Of a DNA stretch of 64,000 nt, positions 9,104 to 18,032 are shown piece by piece (the stretch's first letter is position 1; each line of letters opens with the position of its first letter). Source of the DNA: Blastococcus sp. MG754426 (lineage in GTDB: Bacteria > Actinomycetota > Actinomycetes > Mycobacteriales > Geodermatophilaceae); contig NZ_SSXC01000001.1 of assembly GCF_021699055.1 (NCBI RefSeq), forward strand, positions 1 to 64,000, read 5' to 3'. The notes under the pieces are model-generated. The model did no database searches, was not told the origin of the DNA, and was given only the letters and a program-made list of their open reading frames with translations. Made by a program: the position numbers and the translations under genes.

Positions 9104-10300
9104 TCAGCCTCCGGCGATGACGCCCCGGGCGTGCTCCCGGGCCCACTTCTCCGCCGCCAGCACGTCCTCGACGCAGGTGGGGGCGCCGAGGTCCGGCGCG
9201 GCGTCGAGGGTACGCGCGACGAGCTGGACGATCCCTGGGAACGAGAGCCGACCCGCCGTGAAGGCGGCGACCGCCTCCTCGTTCGCCGCGTTGTACATCG
9301 CGGGCACCACGCCCCCCGACTCGCCGGCCGCGCGGGCCAGGCGGACGGCCGGGAACGCCTCCTCGTCCAGCGGCAGGAACTCCCACGTGCTCGCCGTCGA
9401 CCAGTCCAGCGCGGGCTGCACGTGAGGCAGCCGGTCGGGCCAGGCCAGCCCCAGGGCGATCGGCAGCCGCATGTCCGGCGGGCTGGCCTGGGCGATCGTC
9501 GCGCCGTCGGCGAAGGTGACCATCGAGTGCACGATCGACTGCGGGTGCACGACGACGTCGATGTCGGCGTACGGGATGCCGAAGAGCAGGTGCGCCTCGA
9601 TCAGCTCGAGCCCCTTGTTGACCAGCGTCGCCGAGTTGATGGTGACGACAGGGCCCATCGCCCAGGTCGGGTGGGCCAGCGCCTCGTCGACGGTGACGTC
9701 GGCCAGCTCCGCGGCGGTGCGCCCGCGGAAGGGCCCCCCGCTGGCCGTCAGCACCAGCCGGGCGACCTCGTCGCGGGAGCCGCCGCGCAGGCACTGGGCG
9801 AGGGCGGAGTGCTCGGAGTCCACCGGCACCAGCTGGCCCGGCGCGGCCGCGGCGAGCACCAGGTCGCCGCCGGCGACCAGCGACTCCTTGTTCGCCAGGG
9901 CGACGGTGCGCCCGGCCCGCAGCGCCGACAGCGTCGGCCCCAGCCCGATCGAGCCGGTGATCCCGTTGAGGACGACGTCGGCCGGCCGGGCGGCCAGCTC
10001 CTCGGCGGCGCGCGGGCCGGCCAGGATCTCGGGGAGCGCGAACTCCCCCGTGGCCCAGCCGCGCTGCTGCGCCGCGGCGTAGAAGGCCAGCTGCAGGTCC
10101 TGCGCGGCGGTGGCCCGCGCGACGGCGACGGTGCGGACCCCGAGCGCCAGCGCCTGCTCGGCCAGCAGGGCGACGTCGCCACCCCCGGCGGCCAGGCCGG
10201 TGATGCGCAGCCGGTCCGGGTTCTGCGCGGCGACCGCCAGCGCCTGCCGGCCGATGGACCCGGTGCAGCCCAGGACGGTGACCTCGCGCGGCTCGCTCAT
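9104..10300 (-). CDS. dxr: 1-deoxy-D-xylulose-5-phosphate reductoisomerase
   Basis: The 398-residue enzyme makes MEP from DXP, the first committed step of the non-mevalonate pathway. It has the NADPH-binding [11 protein letters not shown] near the N-terminus, [23 protein letters not shown] and the metal/substrate segment [10 protein letters not shown], with [20 protein letters not shown] downstream. Start ATG 10300 follows from the conserved first strand. It is the first gene of the dxr-rip1-ispG run and faces the DUF2631 gene across a 131-bp gap where its promoter should lie. Confidence 0.97.
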   Translation of the reverse strand: MSEPREVTVLGCTGSIGRQALAVAAQNPDRLRITGLAAGGGDVALLAEQALALGVRTVAVARATAAQDLQLAFYAAAQQRGWATGEFALPEILAGPRAAEELAARPADVVLNGITGSIGLGPTLSALRAGRTVALANKESLVAGGDLVLAAAAPGQLVPVDSEHSALAQCLRGGSRDEVARLVLTASGGPFRGRTAAELADVTVDEALAHPTWAMGPVVTINSATLVNKGLELIEAHLLFGIPYADIDVVVHPQSIVHSMVTFADGATIAQASPPDMRLPIALGLAWPDRLPHVQPALDWSTASTWEFLPLDEEAFPAVRLARAAGESGGVVPAMYNAANEEAVAAFTAGRLSFPGIVQLVARTLDAAPDLGAPTCVEDVLAAEKWAREHARGVIAGG

Positions 10301-10431
10301 GCGGGCATCCTGCCAACCGGCCCGGTGCGGACCCCACCCCCGGCGCCCCGGCGCGGGCACGGGCAGGGCGGCGACCCGCCGATCCGGCACCTCGGGACGT
10401 GCGCCGCGGCGGCTCCTGCCAGAATGGCCGG

Positions 10432-10734
10432 GTGACCGAGGCACTGCACTCCCCGTCGACCCAGCGGGTCAACCAGCCCGGCCGTGAAGAGGCCGTCGTC
10501 CGCGCCGGCGAGCACCCCGTCGAGCACGAGCAGCCCGAGGACTGGGGCTGGCACGGCGAGACCGGCAAGTGGGGTCAGATCGGTGGCTGGTTCTCGACCG
10601 GGGTGATCCTGCTGTACCTGGTCGGCAACCACGAGGGCCGGGTCGAGGACATCTGGCTGCTCTGCCTGGCCGGCGTGATGGCGGCCGTCCTCATCTGGGA
10701 CCTGCGCCGCAAGAGGACCGCCTGGCGCCGCTGA
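10432..10734 (+). CDS. DUF2631 membrane protein
   Basis: The 100-residue protein, from GTG 10432, has a charged N-terminal half with [19 protein letters not shown], then two hydrophobic segments (about 50-65, [16 protein letters not shown], and 72-88, [17 protein letters not shown]) and a basic tail RRKRTAWRR. This is the actinobacterial DUF2631 family, found near dxr in mycobacteria as well. Function is unknown. It is transcribed divergently from dxr. An in-frame ATG at 10399 exists, but the conserved region starts well after the GTG. Confidence 0.85.
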   Translation: MTEALHSPSTQRVNQPGREEAVVRAGEHPVEHEQPEDWGWHGETGKWGQIGGWFSTGVILLYLVGNHEGRVEDIWLLCLAGVMAAVLIWDLRRKRTAWRR

Positions 10735-10758
10735 CGGTGCAGCGGGCAGCGGCGCGGC

Positions 10759-11475
10759 TCAGGTGACGCTGACGCCGATCGCCGCGCCGATCAGGTAGGT
10801 CGTCCCGGCCGCTGCTGCACCGAACAGGAGCTGGCGCAGGCCGCCGTACCACCACGGCCGCGGCGTGAAGCGGGACGACAGCGCCCCGGCCAGCAGGAGC
10901 CCCAGCCCGCCGCTGAGCAGGGCGACCCACAGGACCGGGACGCCCAGCAGGTAGGGCAGCAGCGGCAGCACGGCGCCGGTGCCGAAGGTCAGGAACGACG
11001 AGACCGCCGCCACCCGCGGTGAGGGCTTGTCCTCCGGGCTCAGGCCGATCTCCGCGACGACGTGCAGCCGCAGGGCCGTCTCGGGATCGCGGGACAGCTG
11101 CACCGCCACCGTGCGGGCGAGCCGCTCGTCGACCCCGCGGACCCGCAGCATCTCGACGAGCTCCGTGAGCTCACCCTCGGGGTTCCGCTCGAGCTCGCGG
11201 CGCTCCTTCTCCACCTCGAGGTCCAGCTGCTCGTTCTGCGTCTTGACCGAGGTGTACTCGCCCAGCGCCATGGAGATCGCGCCGGCGACCAGGCTCGCGA
11301 CGCCGGCGAGCACGATGGCCCGCGGGGCGGCGCCCCCGCCACCGACCCCGGCGACCAGGGCGGTGTTGGTCACGAGCCCGTCCATCGCCCCGAAGACGGC
11401 GGCCCGGAGCCAGCCGCCGGACACGTCGCCGTGGGAGTGCTCGTGGGCCTCCGCGTCGGGTGGCGCCCCGCTCAC
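10759..11475 (-). CDS. VIT1/CCC1 family transporter-like membrane protein
   Basis: The 238-residue protein contains the VIT1/CCC1 core: [19 protein letters not shown] in helix 1, [18 protein letters not shown] at the end of helix 2, a charged cytoplasmic helical hairpin ([17 protein letters not shown]), and three C-terminal membrane helices. Family members move iron or manganese into vacuoles or across membranes; the bacterial substrate here cannot be read from sequence. A His-rich stretch (EAHEHSHGD) near the N-terminus could bind metal. The GTG start at 11475 overlaps the rlmN stop as GTGA, indicating coupling to rlmN. Confidence 0.9.
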   Translation of the reverse strand: MSGAPPDAEAHEHSHGDVSGGWLRAAVFGAMDGLVTNTALVAGVGGGGAAPRAIVLAGVASLVAGAISMALGEYTSVKTQNEQLDLEVEKERRELERNPEGELTELVEMLRVRGVDERLARTVAVQLSRDPETALRLHVVAEIGLSPEDKPSPRVAAVSSFLTFGTGAVLPLLPYLLGVPVLWVALLSGGLGLLLAGALSSRFTPRPWWYGGLRQLLFGAAAAGTTYLIGAAIGVSVT

Positions 11476-12650
11476 CCCTGGTCGGCCTCCGCGCCGAGCG
11501 CGACCGGCGCCTCGACCGCCGGGGCGGGCAGCGCGACGGCGGGCACGCCCTCGACCCGGTCCGCGGCGGCGAGCTGCCCGCAGGCGCCGTCGATGTCCTG
11601 GCCGCGCGTGTCGCGCACCGTCGTCGCGACCCCGGCGGCCCGCAGGCGGGCGACGAACTCCCGCTGAGCAGGCAGCGGGCTGGCGTCCCAGGGGCTGCCG
11701 GGCGTCGGGTTCAGCGGGATGAGGTTGACGTGCGCGAGCTTGCCCGCCAGCAGCTTCCCGAGCAGGTCGGCCCGGAACGGCTGGTCGTTCACGTCGCGGA
11801 TGAGCGCGTACTCCACCGAGTAGCGGCGCCCGGTGCGCTGCGCGTAGGCGTCCGCGGCCTCGATCACCTCGCCGACCTTCCAGCGCGTGTTGATCGGCAC
11901 CAGGGTGTCGCGCAGCTCGTCGTCCGGCGCGTGCAGGCTGACGGCGAGGGTGACGTTGCGCCCCTCCTCTGTGAGCCGGCGGATGGCGGGCACCAGTCCC
12001 ACGGTGGAGACCGTCACCGACCGCTGCGAGAGGCCCAGCCCGTAGGGGGCGGTGCCGAGCAGCGCGTCGAGGGTGGCCCGCACGCGGGCGTAGTTGGCCA
12101 GCGGCTCCCCCATGCCCATGAACACGACGTTGGACAGCCGCCCCGGCCCGCCGGCGACCTCGCCGTCGGCCATCGCCGCGGCCGCCGCCACCGCCTGGCC
12201 GATGATCTCGGCGGCGGAGAGGTTGCGGGTCAGCCCGGCCTGGCCGGTCGCGCAGAAGGGGCACGCCATGCCGCAGCCGGCCTGGCTGGAGATGCACACG
12301 GTGGCGCGGTCGGGGTAGCGCATGAGGACGCTCTCCACGAGCGCCCCGTCGTGCAGCCGCCACAGGGTCTTGCGGGTGCGGCCGTTGTCGGCGGTCTGGT
12401 GCCGCACCACCGTGAGCAGCTCGGGCAGCAGCGCCTCGCGCAGCGCCTCGCGGGCGGCGGCCGGGATGTCGGTCATCTGCGCGGGGTCGGTGGTCCCGCG
12501 GTAGTAGTGCCGGGCCAGCTGGTCGGCGCGGAACGCCGGCTGACCGAGCTCGGCCACCGCGGCACGGGCCTCCTCACGGGTGAGGTCGGCGAGGTGGCGC
12601 GGCGGCTTGCCGCGGCGGGGGGCGTCGAAGACCAGGGGCAGGGCAGTCAT
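11472..12650 (-). CDS. rlmN: dual-specificity 23S rRNA/tRNA adenine-2 methyltransferase RlmN
   Basis: The 392-residue radical-SAM enzyme has the CGMACPFC cluster motif (CxxxCxxC), the preceding CISSQAG, the [11 protein letters not shown] loop that binds [20 protein letters not shown], and the C-terminal DIDGACGQL whose cysteine is the methyl-transfer residue in the family. It methylates A2503 of 23S rRNA and A37 of certain tRNAs. A C-terminal extension of about 35 residues ([19 protein letters not shown]) is non-conserved. It starts at ATG 12650 and is followed by the VIT1-like gene with a GTGA overlap. Confidence 0.96.
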   Translation of the reverse strand: MTALPLVFDAPRRGKPPRHLADLTREEARAAVAELGQPAFRADQLARHYYRGTTDPAQMTDIPAAAREALREALLPELLTVVRHQTADNGRTRKTLWRLHDGALVESVLMRYPDRATVCISSQAGCGMACPFCATGQAGLTRNLSAAEIIGQAVAAAAAMADGEVAGGPGRLSNVVFMGMGEPLANYARVRATLDALLGTAPYGLGLSQRSVTVSTVGLVPAIRRLTEEGRNVTLAVSLHAPDDELRDTLVPINTRWKVGEVIEAADAYAQRTGRRYSVEYALIRDVNDQPFRADLLGKLLAGKLAHVNLIPLNPTPGSPWDASPLPAQREFVARLRAAGVATTVRDTRGQDIDGACGQLAAADRVEGVPAVALPAPAVEAPVALGAEADQG

Positions 12651-12743
12651 GGCATCCCCATCGTCCCACTCCCCGGCCCGGCGGACCGGGTCCGGAGAGC
12701 GAACTCACGCGGACGGGCCGGCTTCCTGGCAGTGTCGGTGCTC

Positions 12744-13514
12744 ATGAGCCGGCTGGACGACGTCGACCTGGGCCTCCGACTGGGCAAGAAGGAGGCGAAG
12801 GAGCAGCTCGCCGCCGCGCAGGAGCGCCTGGTCCACCTGCGGCTGCTGCTGGGTGGCCAGATCGGGCCCGGTGCGCTCGGCCCGCCGCTGCTGGTCCTCT
12901 TCGAGGGCTGGGACGCGGCCGGCAAGGGCGGCGCCATCCAGCGGCTGGTCGGCGAGCTCGACCCGCGGCACGTGCGGGTGGCCCAGTTCGCCGCCCCGAC
13001 CCGCGACGAGAAGCGGCACCACTTCCTGTGGCGCTTCTGGCCGGTGCTGCCGGGCTGGGGCGGCATGGCTGTGCTCGACCGCTCCTGGTACGGCCGGGTG
13101 CTGGTGGAACGGGTGGAGGGGTTCGCCCCGGAGGACGCCTGGCGCCGGGCGTACCAGGAGATCGTCGACCTGGAGACCTCCCTGGCCGCCGAGGGCACGG
13201 TGCTCGTGAAGTTCTGGCTGCACGTCTCCCCCGAGGAGCAGCTGCGGCGCTTCGAGTCCCGCCGGGCGGACCCGTACAAGGCCTGGAAGCTGACCGACGA
13301 GGACTGGCGCAACCGGGAGAAGCGCGGCGAGTACGAGGCCGCCGTCGAGGAGATGCTCGCGCGCACCCACACCGGGGTGGCGCCCTGGCACGTCGTCCCC
13401 GCCGAGGACAAGCGGTGGGCGCGGGTCGCCGTCGTCCGGACCGTCTGCGAGGCGGTGGAGGCGGCGCTGCACGCGCGCGGCATCGACCCCGACCCGCCGC
13501 TGGAGGGCTACTGA
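12744..13514 (+). CDS. polyphosphate kinase 2 family protein (PPK2)
   Basis: The 256-residue single-domain protein has the PPK2 Walker A LFEGWDAAGKGGAIQRL, Walker B AVLDRSWYGRVLVERVEG, and the lid and base-binding segment RRADPYKAWKLTDEDWRNR. PPK2 enzymes transfer phosphate between polyphosphate and nucleotides (NMP, NDP or both); the class cannot be fixed by eye. It stands alone on the plus strand between rlmN and the TrmH-type gene, and its last 7 bp overlap the convergent trmH gene. In-frame GTGs at 12732 and 12738 are alternative starts; no clear ribosome-binding site decides between them. Confidence 0.93.
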   Translation: MSRLDDVDLGLRLGKKEAKEQLAAAQERLVHLRLLLGGQIGPGALGPPLLVLFEGWDAAGKGGAIQRLVGELDPRHVRVAQFAAPTRDEKRHHFLWRFWPVLPGWGGMAVLDRSWYGRVLVERVEGFAPEDAWRRAYQEIVDLETSLAAEGTVLVKFWLHVSPEEQLRRFESRRADPYKAWKLTDEDWRNREKRGEYEAAVEEMLARTHTGVAPWHVVPAEDKRWARVAVVRTVCEAVEAALHARGIDPDPPLEGY

Positions 13515-14161
13515 CCCGGGGTGCCGAGGTCGGCGTGCCGGCGCACCCAGGCGTGCATGGCGATGCCGGCGGCCACGCCTGCGTTGATCGACCGGGTCGA
13601 GCCGAACTGCGCGATGGAGACCGTCATGGCCGCGCCCGCACGCGCCTCCTCGGTCAGCCCCGGCCCCTCCTGGCCGAACAGCAGCACGCAGCGCCGCGGC
13701 AGCTCGGCGGACTCCAGCGGCACGGCGCCGGGGCCGTTGTCGACGGCGACGACGACGAGGTCCTGCTCCGCCGCGAAGGCGAGCAGCCCGCCGACGTCGG
13801 GGTGGTGGCGCAGGTGCTGGTACCGGTCGGTGACCATCGCCCCGCGCCGGTTCCACCGCCTCCGGCCCACCACGTGCACCTCGGCGGCGAGGAAGGCGTT
13901 GGCGGTGCGGACCACCGTGCCGATGTTGAGGTCGTGCCCGAAGTTCTCGATGGCGACGTGGAAGGGGTGCCGGCGCCGGTCGAGGTCGGCGACGATCGCC
14001 TCGACGGTCCAGTAGCGGTAGCGGTCGACGACGTTGCGCCGGTCGCCCTCGGCGAGCAGCTGCGGGTCGTACCGCGGATCGGCCGGCCACGGCCCCTCCC
14101 ACGGGCCGACGCCGACCGTCGCGCCCCAGTCGGTGGGGCCGGGCAGTTCGTCCTCGCGCAC
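13508..14161 (-). CDS. TrmH/SpoU family RNA 2'-O-methyltransferase
   Basis: The 217-residue protein shows the three SPOUT motifs: NIGTVVRTANAFLAAEVHVVG, CVLLFGQEGPGLT and STRSINAGVAAGIAMHAWV, which form the knotted SAM-binding site of 2'-O-ribose methylases. The preceding DRRNVVDRYRYWTVEAIVAD is typical of an actinobacterial subgroup. The target RNA is unknown. The GTG start at 14161 is only 17 bp from the divergent DUF952-GNAT start, so either leaders overlap or one transcript is leaderless. The 3' end overlaps the convergent PPK2 gene. Confidence 0.9.
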   Translation of the reverse strand: MREDELPGPTDWGATVGVGPWEGPWPADPRYDPQLLAEGDRRNVVDRYRYWTVEAIVADLDRRRHPFHVAIENFGHDLNIGTVVRTANAFLAAEVHVVGRRRWNRRGAMVTDRYQHLRHHPDVGGLLAFAAEQDLVVVAVDNGPGAVPLESAELPRRCVLLFGQEGPGLTEEARAGAAMTVSIAQFGSTRSINAGVAAGIAMHAWVRRHADLGTPGQ

Positions 14162-14178
14162 CCAGGGAGGATGGCAGG

Positions 14179-15282
14179 GTGACCGACGGCGTCCTCCTGC
14201 ACCTGGTCGAGCCGCCCGCCTGGCGGGCCGCCCTGCGCGCGGGCTCCATCGCCCCCGCGGCCGAGGGCTTCGTGCACCTCTCCGCGCCCGGGCAGGTGCA
14301 CCTGCCCGCGCAGCGGCTGTTCCCCGGCCGGCGCGACCTGGTGCTGCTCGTCGTCGACCCCGCGCGGCTCCCGGACGCGGTGCGGTGGGAACCCGGGCAC
14401 CCGGACGACCCGGCCGGCTCGCTCTTCCCGCACCTCCACGGGCCACTGCCCACGTCGTCGGTCGTGGCGGTCATCCCCTACCGGCCGCCGGCGCCGGTCG
14501 AGCCGCCCACGCCCGAGGACGCGCTCGGCCGCGCGGTGGCCCTGTACACCTCGGTCCCGGTGCGTCGCGCGGTCGGGGTGGGCGACGTGCCCGGCGGGGT
14601 GGCCGTGCTGGACCCCGACCACCCCCACTCCCGGGACAACAACCGGCTGGTCCTGACCCGGCCGGTGACCGCCGCGGCCGTCGAGGCCGCCGCCGAGGAG
14701 GTGGGGGGCAACGCCGGCTGGCCGCACCTGGCCGCCCTCCTCACCTGGCCGGGTGCCGGATCGGTGGCCGCCGAGCTCGCCGGCCGCGGCTGGAACGCCG
14801 AGGAGCTGGTCCTCATGGGTCGGCCCGCGGACCTCCCGGTGCCGGGGACGGCGGTGCGCGCCGAGGTGGTCGACCAGCGCGAGGTGCACGACCTGTGGGA
14901 CCGGGGCTGGCGCCGCGACCTCGCCGGCCTGGGCGACCGGCTGGAGCCGGTGGTGCGCCAGCTGATCGGCCGCGAGCAGCTCAACGACCGGGTGCTCGCG
15001 GTGACCGACGTGGTGGTGCGCGAGGACGGCCGCGTCGTGGCCGCCGCACAGCTGCGGGTGGACGGCGCCACCGCCGCGGTGGAGTCGGTGATGACCGACC
15101 CCCGTGCCCGCGGGCGCGGGTACGGGGACGCCGTGCTGGCCCGTGTCCTGGAGCTGGCCGCGGCCGCCGGCTGCGACCTGGTGGTGCTGGAGGCCGCCGG
15201 TGACGACTGGCCGCGGCACTGGTACGCCCGGCGGGGCTTCACCGGGCTGGGCTCGACCTGGGCGGTCGACCGGCCGGTCTAG
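14179..15282 (+). CDS. fusion of DUF952 domain and GNAT acetyltransferase
   Basis: The 367-residue protein has two parts. Residues about 1-100 match DUF952 (LLHLVEPPAWRAALRAG, GFVHLSAPGQV, DPARLPDAVRWEPG, FPHLHGPLP), a small domain related to glutathione-S-transferase-like folds with unknown activity. Residues about 110-367 form a GNAT acetyltransferase with SVMTDPRARGRGYGDAVLAR as acetyl-CoA signature and WYARRGF at the end. The joint is a Pro-rich linker PPAPVEPPTPED. The GTG start at 14179 lies 17 bp from the divergent trmH start. The final TAG shares the palindrome CTAG with the convergent cdsA stop. Confidence 0.85.
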   Translation: MTDGVLLHLVEPPAWRAALRAGSIAPAAEGFVHLSAPGQVHLPAQRLFPGRRDLVLLVVDPARLPDAVRWEPGHPDDPAGSLFPHLHGPLPTSSVVAVIPYRPPAPVEPPTPEDALGRAVALYTSVPVRRAVGVGDVPGGVAVLDPDHPHSRDNNRLVLTRPVTAAAVEAAAEEVGGNAGWPHLAALLTWPGAGSVAAELAGRGWNAEELVLMGRPADLPVPGTAVRAEVVDQREVHDLWDRGWRRDLAGLGDRLEPVVRQLIGREQLNDRVLAVTDVVVREDGRVVAAAQLRVDGATAAVESVMTDPRARGRGYGDAVLARVLELAAAAGCDLVVLEAAGDDWPRHWYARRGFTGLGSTWAVDRPV

Positions 15283-16418
15283 GCAGGCGCCAGCAGCGCC
15301 AGCAGCAGGTAGGCGGCGGCCGCGGACGGCAGCAGGGAGTCCAGCCGGTCCATGATCCCGCCGTGACCGGGCAGCAGGTCCCCCATGTCCTTGATGCCGA
15401 GGTCCCGCTTGATCAGCGACTCGGCGAGGTCGCCGATGGTCGCCGAGACGGCGAGCGCCGCGCCGAAGATCAGCCCGCCCCACCAGGGTGCGTCCAGACC
15501 CAGGACCAGGATCGGGGTGGCCACGAGCATGCAGGCGAGCACGGAGCCGGCCATGCCCTCCCAGGACTTCTTCGGGCTGATGGACGGCGCCATCGCGTGC
15601 TTGCCGAACAGCACGCCGGCCGCGTAGCCGCCCACGTCGCTGGCGATCACCGTGGCGATGAAGGCGGTCACCCGCACCGCGCCGTCGTCGGGCACCAGGA
15701 GCAGGACGGCGAAGCCGGCGAGGAACGGCACGTAGAGGGCGGTGAGCACGCCGGCGGCGGCGTCGCGGCGGTAGCCGACGGGGCCGCCGGCCAGCCGCCA
15801 CAGCAGCACCGCGAGGGCGGTGAGGAAGAAGCCGGTGAGCAGGCCGGTGGGGCCGCGCGTCCAGGCCAGCCCCTCCATGGCGAGCGCGCCCACGAGCAGC
15901 GGGACCAGCGGCGCGGAGAAGCCGCCCTTGCCCAGCGCCCGCGTGAGCTCGACGACGGCGACCAGGATCGCCACGACGAGCACGCCGAGGAACGCCGGGC
16001 GCCAGAGGAACAGCGACAGCAGGATGACCGCGACCAGCGAGACGCCGACGCCGATGGCCGCACGGAGGTTCCGACCGGCCCGGCTCACCGGCTGCTCCGT
16101 GGTGGGCAGCTGCGCGACCGCCTCGGGCAGCGGCATCGCCGTCGCCGTGCGGGCGTCGTCGCCGGCTGGGGCGGCATCGTCGGGCAGCCCGTCGTGGGCG
16201 GCGGGCTCAGCGCTCCCGGGGTCGTCGGACGCCCGCTCGTCGGGCACCGGGACCGGAGCGCGCGACGGGAGCGGCGGCAGCGGGCGGGAGGCCGCGACCG
16301 GCACCGGACCGGTGTCGTCACCCCGCCGGCGCCCGCCCGCTCGCGGCTCAGCGGCCCGGGGGAACGGCTGTCCCCCCGGGCGCAGGGAGCCGGGACGGTC
16401 GGCGGGAGGAGGTGTCAT
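15279..16418 (-). CDS. cdsA: phosphatidate cytidylyltransferase
   Basis: The 379-residue protein makes CDP-diacylglycerol from phosphatidate and CTP, the branch point of phospholipid synthesis. About 115 N-terminal residues are Pro/Ala-rich and probably disordered, followed by roughly eight membrane helices and the family signature SLIKRDLGIKDMGDLLPGHG with GIMDRLDSLL after it. It is the last gene of the rpsB-tsf-pyrH-frr-cdsA run, 23 bp after frr. The N-terminal extension is common in actinobacterial CdsA. Confidence 0.96.
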   Translation of the reverse strand: MTPPPADRPGSLRPGGQPFPRAAEPRAGGRRRGDDTGPVPVAASRPLPPLPSRAPVPVPDERASDDPGSAEPAAHDGLPDDAAPAGDDARTATAMPLPEAVAQLPTTEQPVSRAGRNLRAAIGVGVSLVAVILLSLFLWRPAFLGVLVVAILVAVVELTRALGKGGFSAPLVPLLVGALAMEGLAWTRGPTGLLTGFFLTALAVLLWRLAGGPVGYRRDAAAGVLTALYVPFLAGFAVLLLVPDDGAVRVTAFIATVIASDVGGYAAGVLFGKHAMAPSISPKKSWEGMAGSVLACMLVATPILVLGLDAPWWGGLIFGAALAVSATIGDLAESLIKRDLGIKDMGDLLPGHGGIMDRLDSLLPSAAAAYLLLALLAPA

Positions 16419-16441
16419 GGGAGCGGCGGCCGAGCTCGGGA

Positions 16442-16999
16442 TCAGACCTCGAGCAGCTCGGTCTCCTTGTTCTTCATCGCCTCGTCGACGTGCGCGACGT
16501 GCTGCGCGGTGAGGTCGTCCAGCTCCTTCTCCGCGCGGCGCACGTCGTCCTCGCCGGCCTCGCCGTCCTTGGCGATGCGGTCGAGCTCCTCCTTGGCGCG
16601 GCGCCGGATGTTGCGGATCGCCACCTTGGCGTCCTCGCCCTTGGCGCGGGCCTGCTTCACCAGGTCACGCCGGCGCTCCTCGGTGAGCTGCGGGAACACC
16701 ACCCGCAGGATCTGCCCGTCGTTGGTCGGGTTGACGCCCAGGTCGCTGTCGCGGATGGCCCGCTCGATGGCCGTCAGCTGGCTCATGTCATAGGGCTTGA
16801 TCACCGCCATCCGCGCCTCGGGCACGGTGATCGAGGCCATCTGCGGCACCGGGGTGTACGCACCGTAGTAGTCGACCATGATCTTGCTGAACATCGAGGG
16901 CGTGGCCCGGCCGGTGCGGACCGAGCCCAGGTCCTCCCGCGCCACCGAGAGGGCCTTGTCCATGCGCTCCTCGGCGTCGAGCAGGGTGTCGTCGATCAC
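16442..16999 (-). CDS. frr: ribosome recycling factor
   Basis: The 185-residue product is full-length RRF, with [36 protein letters not shown] and [20 protein letters not shown] marking the two-domain fold. With EF-G it splits the post-termination ribosome. GTG 16999 is preceded by a clear GGAGG eight bases upstream. It lies 71 bp after pyrH, in the order pyrH-frr-cdsA seen in nearly all bacteria. Confidence 0.97.
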   Translation of the reverse strand: MIDDTLLDAEERMDKALSVAREDLGSVRTGRATPSMFSKIMVDYYGAYTPVPQMASITVPEARMAVIKPYDMSQLTAIERAIRDSDLGVNPTNDGQILRVVFPQLTEERRRDLVKQARAKGEDAKVAIRNIRRRAKEELDRIAKDGEAGEDDVRRAEKELDDLTAQHVAHVDEAMKNKETELLEV

Positions 17000-17070
17000 G
17001 GGTTGTCCCTCCTGCGGCGGTTCTCGTTCCGCCGGCGTCCTCGTCTGTACCCCGATCGGTGCCGCCGGCC

Positions 17071-17850
17071 TCAGGCCGGCTGGCTGATCAGCGTGCCGAT
17101 CCTCTCACCTGCGGTGGCGCGGGCGATGTTGCCGTCGCGCAGCAGGTCGAACACCACGATCGGCATCCGGTTGTCCATGCAGAGGCTGATCGCGGTGGCG
17201 TCGGCCACCTTGAGCTGCTTGGCCAGCACCGTCGCGTAGTCCAGGTCGTGGTACATGACGGCGTCGGGGTTGGTGCGCGGGTCGTCGTCGTAGACGCCGT
17301 CGACCCCGTTCTTGCCCATGAGCAGCACCTGGCACTCGATCTCCAGAGCCCGCTGGGCGGCGACGGTGTCCGTGGAGAAGTAGGGCATCCCCGCCCCCGC
17401 GCCGAAGATGACCAGCCGCCCCTTCTCCAGGTGCCGGATGGCCTTGCGCGGGATGTAGGGCTCGGCGACCTGGCCCATCGTGATGGCCGACTGCACGCGC
17501 GTCTCCAGCCCGGCCTTCTCGCAGAAGTCCTGCAGCGCCAGGCAGTTCATGACCGTGCCCAGCATGCCCATGTAGTCGGCCTTGGTGCGGTCCATCCCGG
17601 CCTGGGAGAGCTCCGCCCCGCGGAAGAAGTTGCCACCCCCCATCACGACGGCGACCTGGGTGCCCCGCGCCACGACCTCCGCGAGCTGCTCCGCGATGCC
17701 CTTGACGATGTCGGCGTCGACACCGACCTTGCCGCCGCCGAAGGACTCACCGGAGAGCTTGAGCAGCACGCGCTTGTAGCCGTCGCCGTCGGCCGGCTGG
17801 AAGGCGGTGGGGGCGGACAGCGGCGCGGTGGTGTCGGTCAACGGTTCCAT
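17071..17850 (-). CDS. pyrH: UMP kinase
   Basis: The 259-residue hexameric UMP kinase phosphorylates UMP to UDP. It has the amino-acid-kinase fold motifs [46 protein letters not shown] and [17 protein letters not shown]. The first 24 residues are a variable extension. ATG 17850 fits the protein alignment, but the mRNA upstream is a long C/A run (CCCCCCACCACACCACCCC) with no Shine-Dalgarno sequence, so initiation may be unusual. A structured 182-bp gap separates it from tsf. Confidence 0.95.
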   Translation of the reverse strand: MEPLTDTTAPLSAPTAFQPADGDGYKRVLLKLSGESFGGGKVGVDADIVKGIAEQLAEVVARGTQVAVVMGGGNFFRGAELSQAGMDRTKADYMGMLGTVMNCLALQDFCEKAGLETRVQSAITMGQVAEPYIPRKAIRHLEKGRLVIFGAGAGMPYFSTDTVAAQRALEIECQVLLMGKNGVDGVYDDDPRTNPDAVMYHDLDYATVLAKQLKVADATAISLCMDNRMPIVVFDLLRDGNIARATAGERIGTLISQPA

Positions 17851-17942
17851 CCTGGGGTGGTGTGGTGGGGGGCTGTCGGGGGGTGATCCTGCCGCATCGG
17901 CGAAGCCGGGTCCTGCTGGGCGCGGGCCGCGGCCGGACAGCA

Positions 17943-18019
17943 GAGGACCCCGCTCCCCCACGCCTCGCACGCTGGGTGCGACCCCTGGACGGGGCTGGAC
18001 GTGGGGACGCGGGGTCCTC
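17943..18019 (-). promoter_or_regulatory. large inverted repeat between tsf and pyrH
   Basis: A perfect 11-bp inverted repeat (arms 17943-17953 and 18009-18019, GAGGACCCCGC/GCGGGGTCCTC) encloses 55 bp that itself holds a perfect 5-bp hairpin (CGCAC 17966-17970, GTGCG 17976-17980). It sits 14 bp after the tsf stop. It may be a terminator, attenuator or RNA-processing site; there is no T run after it in the direction of transcription. Confidence 0.45.
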
Positions 18020-18032
18020 GGCCGTTCGGCTG

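Noticed and set aside
17853-17885. G-rich run upstream of pyrH as a G-quadruplex
   Set aside because: Only three clearly separate G tracts of four or more are present with uneven loops; GC content alone can produce this.
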